From Rhizophagus sp. LPA8_4_AMF (Eukaryota > Glomeromycota > Glomeromycetes > Glomerales > Glomeraceae), in NCBI GenBank assembly GCA_021464525.1, contig JADRCO010000117.1:1-52173 (forward strand): a stretch of DNA of 52,173 nucleotides. The letters run 5' to 3'. Under the pieces are notes generated by a model that saw only the letters and a list, made by a program, of their open reading frames with translations, did no database searches and was not told where the DNA came from. Shown in pieces: positions 49,165 through 52,173 of the stretch (position 1 is the stretch's first letter; each line of letters begins with the position of its first letter). The position numbers and the translations under genes are program-made.

Positions 49165-49341
49165 ATGTCTTCCTCTCATATTCTGATAAAAAACTTACCA
49201 AATATAGATATCACTAAATCAGAAAATAATACTATAATCTTAACTAAATCTACTGACTTCTTTCTTGATACATTACTAAATAAGATTAAGATATTAATAA
49301 TTAATAATATGTTCACAATTTTGTATCACTTTCAAAACTAG
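49165..49341 (+). CDS. Possible 58-residue protein or broken gene start
   Basis: The ATG follows a CT-rich leader (CCCCTTCTTC, then T-run), as at genuine starts in this window. It reads MSSSHILIKNLPNIDI and TKSTDFFLDTLLNKI, hydrophilic and not simple AT translation, then stops. It may be the N-terminal remnant of a longer gene. I recognise no family. Confidence 0.25.
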   Translation: MSSSHILIKNLPNIDITKSENNTIILTKSTDFFLDTLLNKIKILIINNMFTILYHFQN

Positions 49342-49959
49342 CTTTCAAATATGATAATTTTATTGGTTTAATCTTTTAATCACCAACATTTTTCTGTATT
49401 GGAATAAACATCACATTTATCTTTAAAATACACTTCAGATTTATTCATTAAAGGCTTATTTTTACCTTTCTCTATACATCATATGGAATTAAAGATAGGA
49501 TAAACATATGAAAAAATGTGAAAGACAACCATACTATTTTTTTCTTATTTTTATTTTTTATTTTTTTTTATTTTTTTCATTGTTAGTTTTAGATTTTTCT
49601 TTATTTTTTTTTATTATTTTGGAATGGAATTTTAATTTTTTAGTAAATTTTATTAGAGTTTTCTTTATTCATATTTATAATTTCAATTTTATTTTAGAAA
49701 TTGTGGGATCTTTTATTCAGTATATAATTAAATGTAGGATTACTACTTATAATACTGAAATTATATTGGATGTAAAGTATATAATAGTAAAAGAATTAGA
49801 CATGTTACTATATAAAAGGTTCAGAAATCCTTAAAGATTGTAATAATTCTAAGATGTATAAAGAATTATGATTTAGACTACTATATACAAGCAATAACAT
49901 TTCCATGTGAATTAGCAGTAAGTATACATTATTATTTTTAACTTTTTTTCTTTACTTAC

Positions 49960-50178
49960 AAAAATCAAAAAAAGCTGTAGCGTAAGGTCCTGAAGAATGC
50001 TAAAATAACCTAGATCCTGTGTAATAAAAATTTTAAAATGGAATATCTTATTCAATATTAAATGTACAGAAATAAAACAGATATCAATATGTTCATCTTG
50101 ATGAGATGAATCTAACAAGTTTAAGATCATTAAAATCTGATTAATAGATCTTGAGATAGCCGAATTTAAAGCTAAAAG
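49960..50178 (-). pseudogene. Exon-like remnant of unknown gene
   Basis: A 219-base block, exactly 73 codons, has TTAG before it and GTAAGT after it, perfect splice words on the minus strand. It is open throughout and reads AISRSINQILMILNLLDSSH and VHLILNKIFHFKIFITQDLG in its middle, composition like a helical protein. No neighbouring exon was found on either side, so an isolated remnant is more likely than a live gene. Confidence 0.3.
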
Positions 50179-51360
50179 CTAATATAACTTTATATATTTG
50201 AAATCAAAATTAATTATAAAGTTTATATAAAATCAGATCTGAGATTTTTTAGTATTCTTTAGGGACTTTATAATGTAGCAGGTCCTTGAGATTCCTAGCA
50301 TAAATTGTAGGGTCATTTGGCTAAGAACTTTGTATTATATATATAGGTATCTGCATAAACTAAATTATTTCACTGACAGTACACAAATGAGATTCTTCAT
50401 AAATGACAGGTAGTTTATTGAATAATTATATTAGCTTAATCTTTTAATTATTTTTACATTATCATATTAGGCATTTATATTGAGTTAATAATCTAATAAA
50501 TATGCTGCAGAATTAAAAAAATAAAAATAAAAATAAAATTTGTATTATTAAAAATATAAAATAATATAATAATAATTTAAAAAAATTACTTTTGTTAATA
50601 TTATTTTATTTTTAAATGATAAATTAGTTAATTAATTTAAAGTGTAGTAAAGAACTATATACAATATGTTTTAATTATAATAATATAATATATTTTATTA
50701 TCTGTCTAATTGTTTTTAAGTTAATATTTATATTGTATACTGTACATATAATATTGTATATATTTATATAATAATCTATTTTTTTTTAATTTATATACTT
50801 TTAATACTTTTTTAAATTTATACTTTTAATCACTTGTTTACTTTTTATACTTTTAAATTATTTATTAGAATTTAAAAATTTTTATTAGTTACTTTTTTTG
50901 TTTTACTTTTTAAATTTATTTTATTGTAAAAAAATATTAAATAAAATTTTATTATTTTTAAAATAAAATATACCATATACTTCTAATAAAATTCCAGATA
51001 ATTATAATTAAAGTCACATTTTACTATATTTTTAACTTTACTTAGTTTTCATTTAACATATAATTTTATTAAGTTAATATTATTATTCATAAAAAAAAAT
51101 GTCTTTTAAAAAAAAAAATCTTTTAATACCATAATCTTATAAATTTACTGATTAGTACTTGAGATAAAGCTTATTACAAGCAAAATTTAATTAAAAAATA
51201 TACATTTTTTCAATAACAGTATTAAAGATGTGATATGTAATTGGTAATTACTACTTGTGTCAAGGTAGTAATGCATAGTTGCAATCTATTACTATCTTAA
51301 AGCCAAAAAGTGTTGTATATAGGTTGTAATTATTAAACCATTTTAGCCAAATTATAATTC

Positions 51361-51550
51361 TGGCCGGAATTTAAAGCTCTGCATGAGCTGGCTTGAGCCG
51401 AGCCACAGGCTGGCTTAGCTCAGCTCAAAAAAAAATTTGGGCCAGAGCCAGAATGAGTTGAGCCATAAAAATTTCAGCTTGAGCTAAAGTGAGCTGATCC
51501 AAGCTGTGAAAATCCTGGCTCAAGCCAAGCTAGGCTTGAGCTGGCTTGGA
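51361..51550. repeat. GC-rich GAGCT/AGCC word repeat
   Basis: About 190 bases made of rearranged GAGCT, AGCTC, GGCTTGAGCC and CCAAGCT words in both orientations. It is much richer in G+C than the DNA on both sides. It borders directly on the 78-bp satellite. Confidence 0.8.
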
Positions 51551-51563
51551 CTTTATCTTTAAG

Positions 51564-52173
51564 AAATGTTTCACAATATTTTTTATTAAAGTATTAAAAA
51601 AACGTTGCAAAACAGTTTTTTTAATATATTATTATGCAAAAAATGTATTCACAATGTTTTTTGTTAAATTATTGAAAAAAATATTGCGAAATATTTTTTT
51701 AATATATTATTATGCAAAAAACGTATTCGCAATATTTTTTGTTAAATTATTGAAAATAATGTTGCAAAATATTTTTTTAATATATTATTATGCAAAAAAT
51801 GTATTCGCAACGTTTTTTATTAAATTATTGAAAAAAATATTACGAAACGTTTTTTTAATATATTATTATGCAAAAAATGTTTTCACAACATTTTTTGTTA
51901 AAATATTGAAAAAATGTTGCAAAATGTTTTTTTTAATATATTATTATGTAAAAAACATTTTTGCAATATTTTTTGTTAAAGTATTGAAAAAAAATGTGAA
52001 ATATTTTTTTTAATATATTATTATGCAAAAAATGTTTTTGCAACATTTTTTGTTAAAGTATTGAAAAAATGTTGTGAAACATTTTTTTAATATATTATAA
52101 TACAAAAAATGTTTTCGCAACATTTTTTGTTAAAGTATTGAAAAAAACGTTGCAAAACGTTTTTTTAATATAT
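51564..52173. repeat. 78-bp satellite array, open at the window end
   Basis: The word TTAATATATT recurs at 51621, 51699, 51777, 51855, 51933, 52010, 52087 and 52165: spacings 78, 78, 78, 78, 77, 77, 78. About eight copies are seen and the array runs off the window. Because 78 is 26 codons, a 155-codon frame stays open across it (FLIYYYAKN repeated); I regard that frame as a by-product. Each unit holds facing CGTT/AACG words around a GCAAAA core. Confidence 0.92.

Larger units (their letters stand above)
47068..51360. other. AT-rich stretch without a convincing gene
   Basis: Composition is even more AT-rich than the rest. Candidate fragments only. A 58-codon plus frame at 49165-49341 starts MSSSHILIKNLPNIDITKSE after a pyrimidine-rich leader. 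A Phe-rich 108-codon plus frame at 49508-49834 is of low complexity at its start. A minus exon-like piece lies at 49960-50178. None has a recognised domain. Confidence 0.5.

Noticed and set aside
49508..49834. 108-codon Phe-rich open frame
   Set aside because: The first half is translation of T-runs, with no domain; not enough to call a gene.
51546..52013. 155-codon plus-strand open frame with FLIYYYAKN repeats
   Set aside because: It is the translation of a 78-bp satellite whose period is a multiple of three; the frame breaks where the period slips to 77.
1..52173. CRISPR arrays, bacterial operons, phage genes, rRNA genes
   Set aside because: No spaced identical direct repeats of CRISPR type, no rRNA signature words, and spliced eukaryotic genes throughout.

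Overview
The window looks like nuclear DNA of an arbuscular mycorrhizal fungus (Glomeromycotina, Rhizophagus-like). This is inferred from gene content, not from any database hit. The DNA is very AT-rich, with long A/T runs between genes and short AT-rich introns with GT..AG ends. The gene families fit too: a cysteine-rich protein kinase with a TKL-like catalytic domain, F-box and BTB proteins, and a decayed transposase fragment of a kind I remember as common in these fungi.

Layout. 1-2.4 kb: no gene. 2.4-7.6 kb: conserved genes, namely a signal peptidase complex subunit 1 gene in four exons (minus), TTC27/EMW1 (plus, divergent from it) and an unknown lysine-rich protein (minus). 7.6-10.3 kb: gene-poor, with a broken transposase. 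10.3-15.1 kb: a two-domain glycosyltransferase, a metallo-beta-lactamase-fold protein lacking part of its usual metal motif, and a folC/FOL3-type ligase. 16.9-19.3 kb: two paralogous BTB proteins, tail to tail. 20.3-23.1 kb: a seven-exon kinase with a cysteine-rich N-terminus and a repeated tail motif. 23.8-33.2 kb: about 9 kb without a recognisable intact gene, but rich in palindromes, inverted-repeat elements and tandem duplications. 33.3-35.6 kb: a secreted S41/CPAF-like peptidase. 36.3-36.6 kb: an 81-codon orphan reading frame followed by an AAAT-repeat tail. 37.5-39.0 kb: an F-box protein. 39.6-47.1 kb: three tandem serine carboxypeptidase copies, two intact and one decayed between them. 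47.1-52.2 kb: very AT-rich DNA without a convincing gene, then a GC-rich GAGCT/AGCC repeat patch and a 78-bp satellite that runs off the window.

How the genes relate. The conserved genes are ordinary housekeeping functions: ER signal-peptide cleavage, a TPR co-factor, protein glycosylation and folate synthesis. The accessory genes (kinase, BTB pair, F-box, S41 peptidase, carboxypeptidases) belong to families that expand by local duplication. Three such events can be read here: the inverted BTB pair, the carboxypeptidase triplet and the repeated kinase tail module.

Multi-exon models were built by hand. The exon phases add up to one open frame in every gene model given. Splice sites need RNA evidence. 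I did not find a clear new multi-gene system. The most interesting signals are the nested hairpins at 23.8-24.5 kb, the paired CACGTG motif kept in intron 1 of the carboxypeptidase copies, the two-domain glycosyltransferase, the altered metallo-beta-lactamase site and the basic linker of the S41 peptidase.
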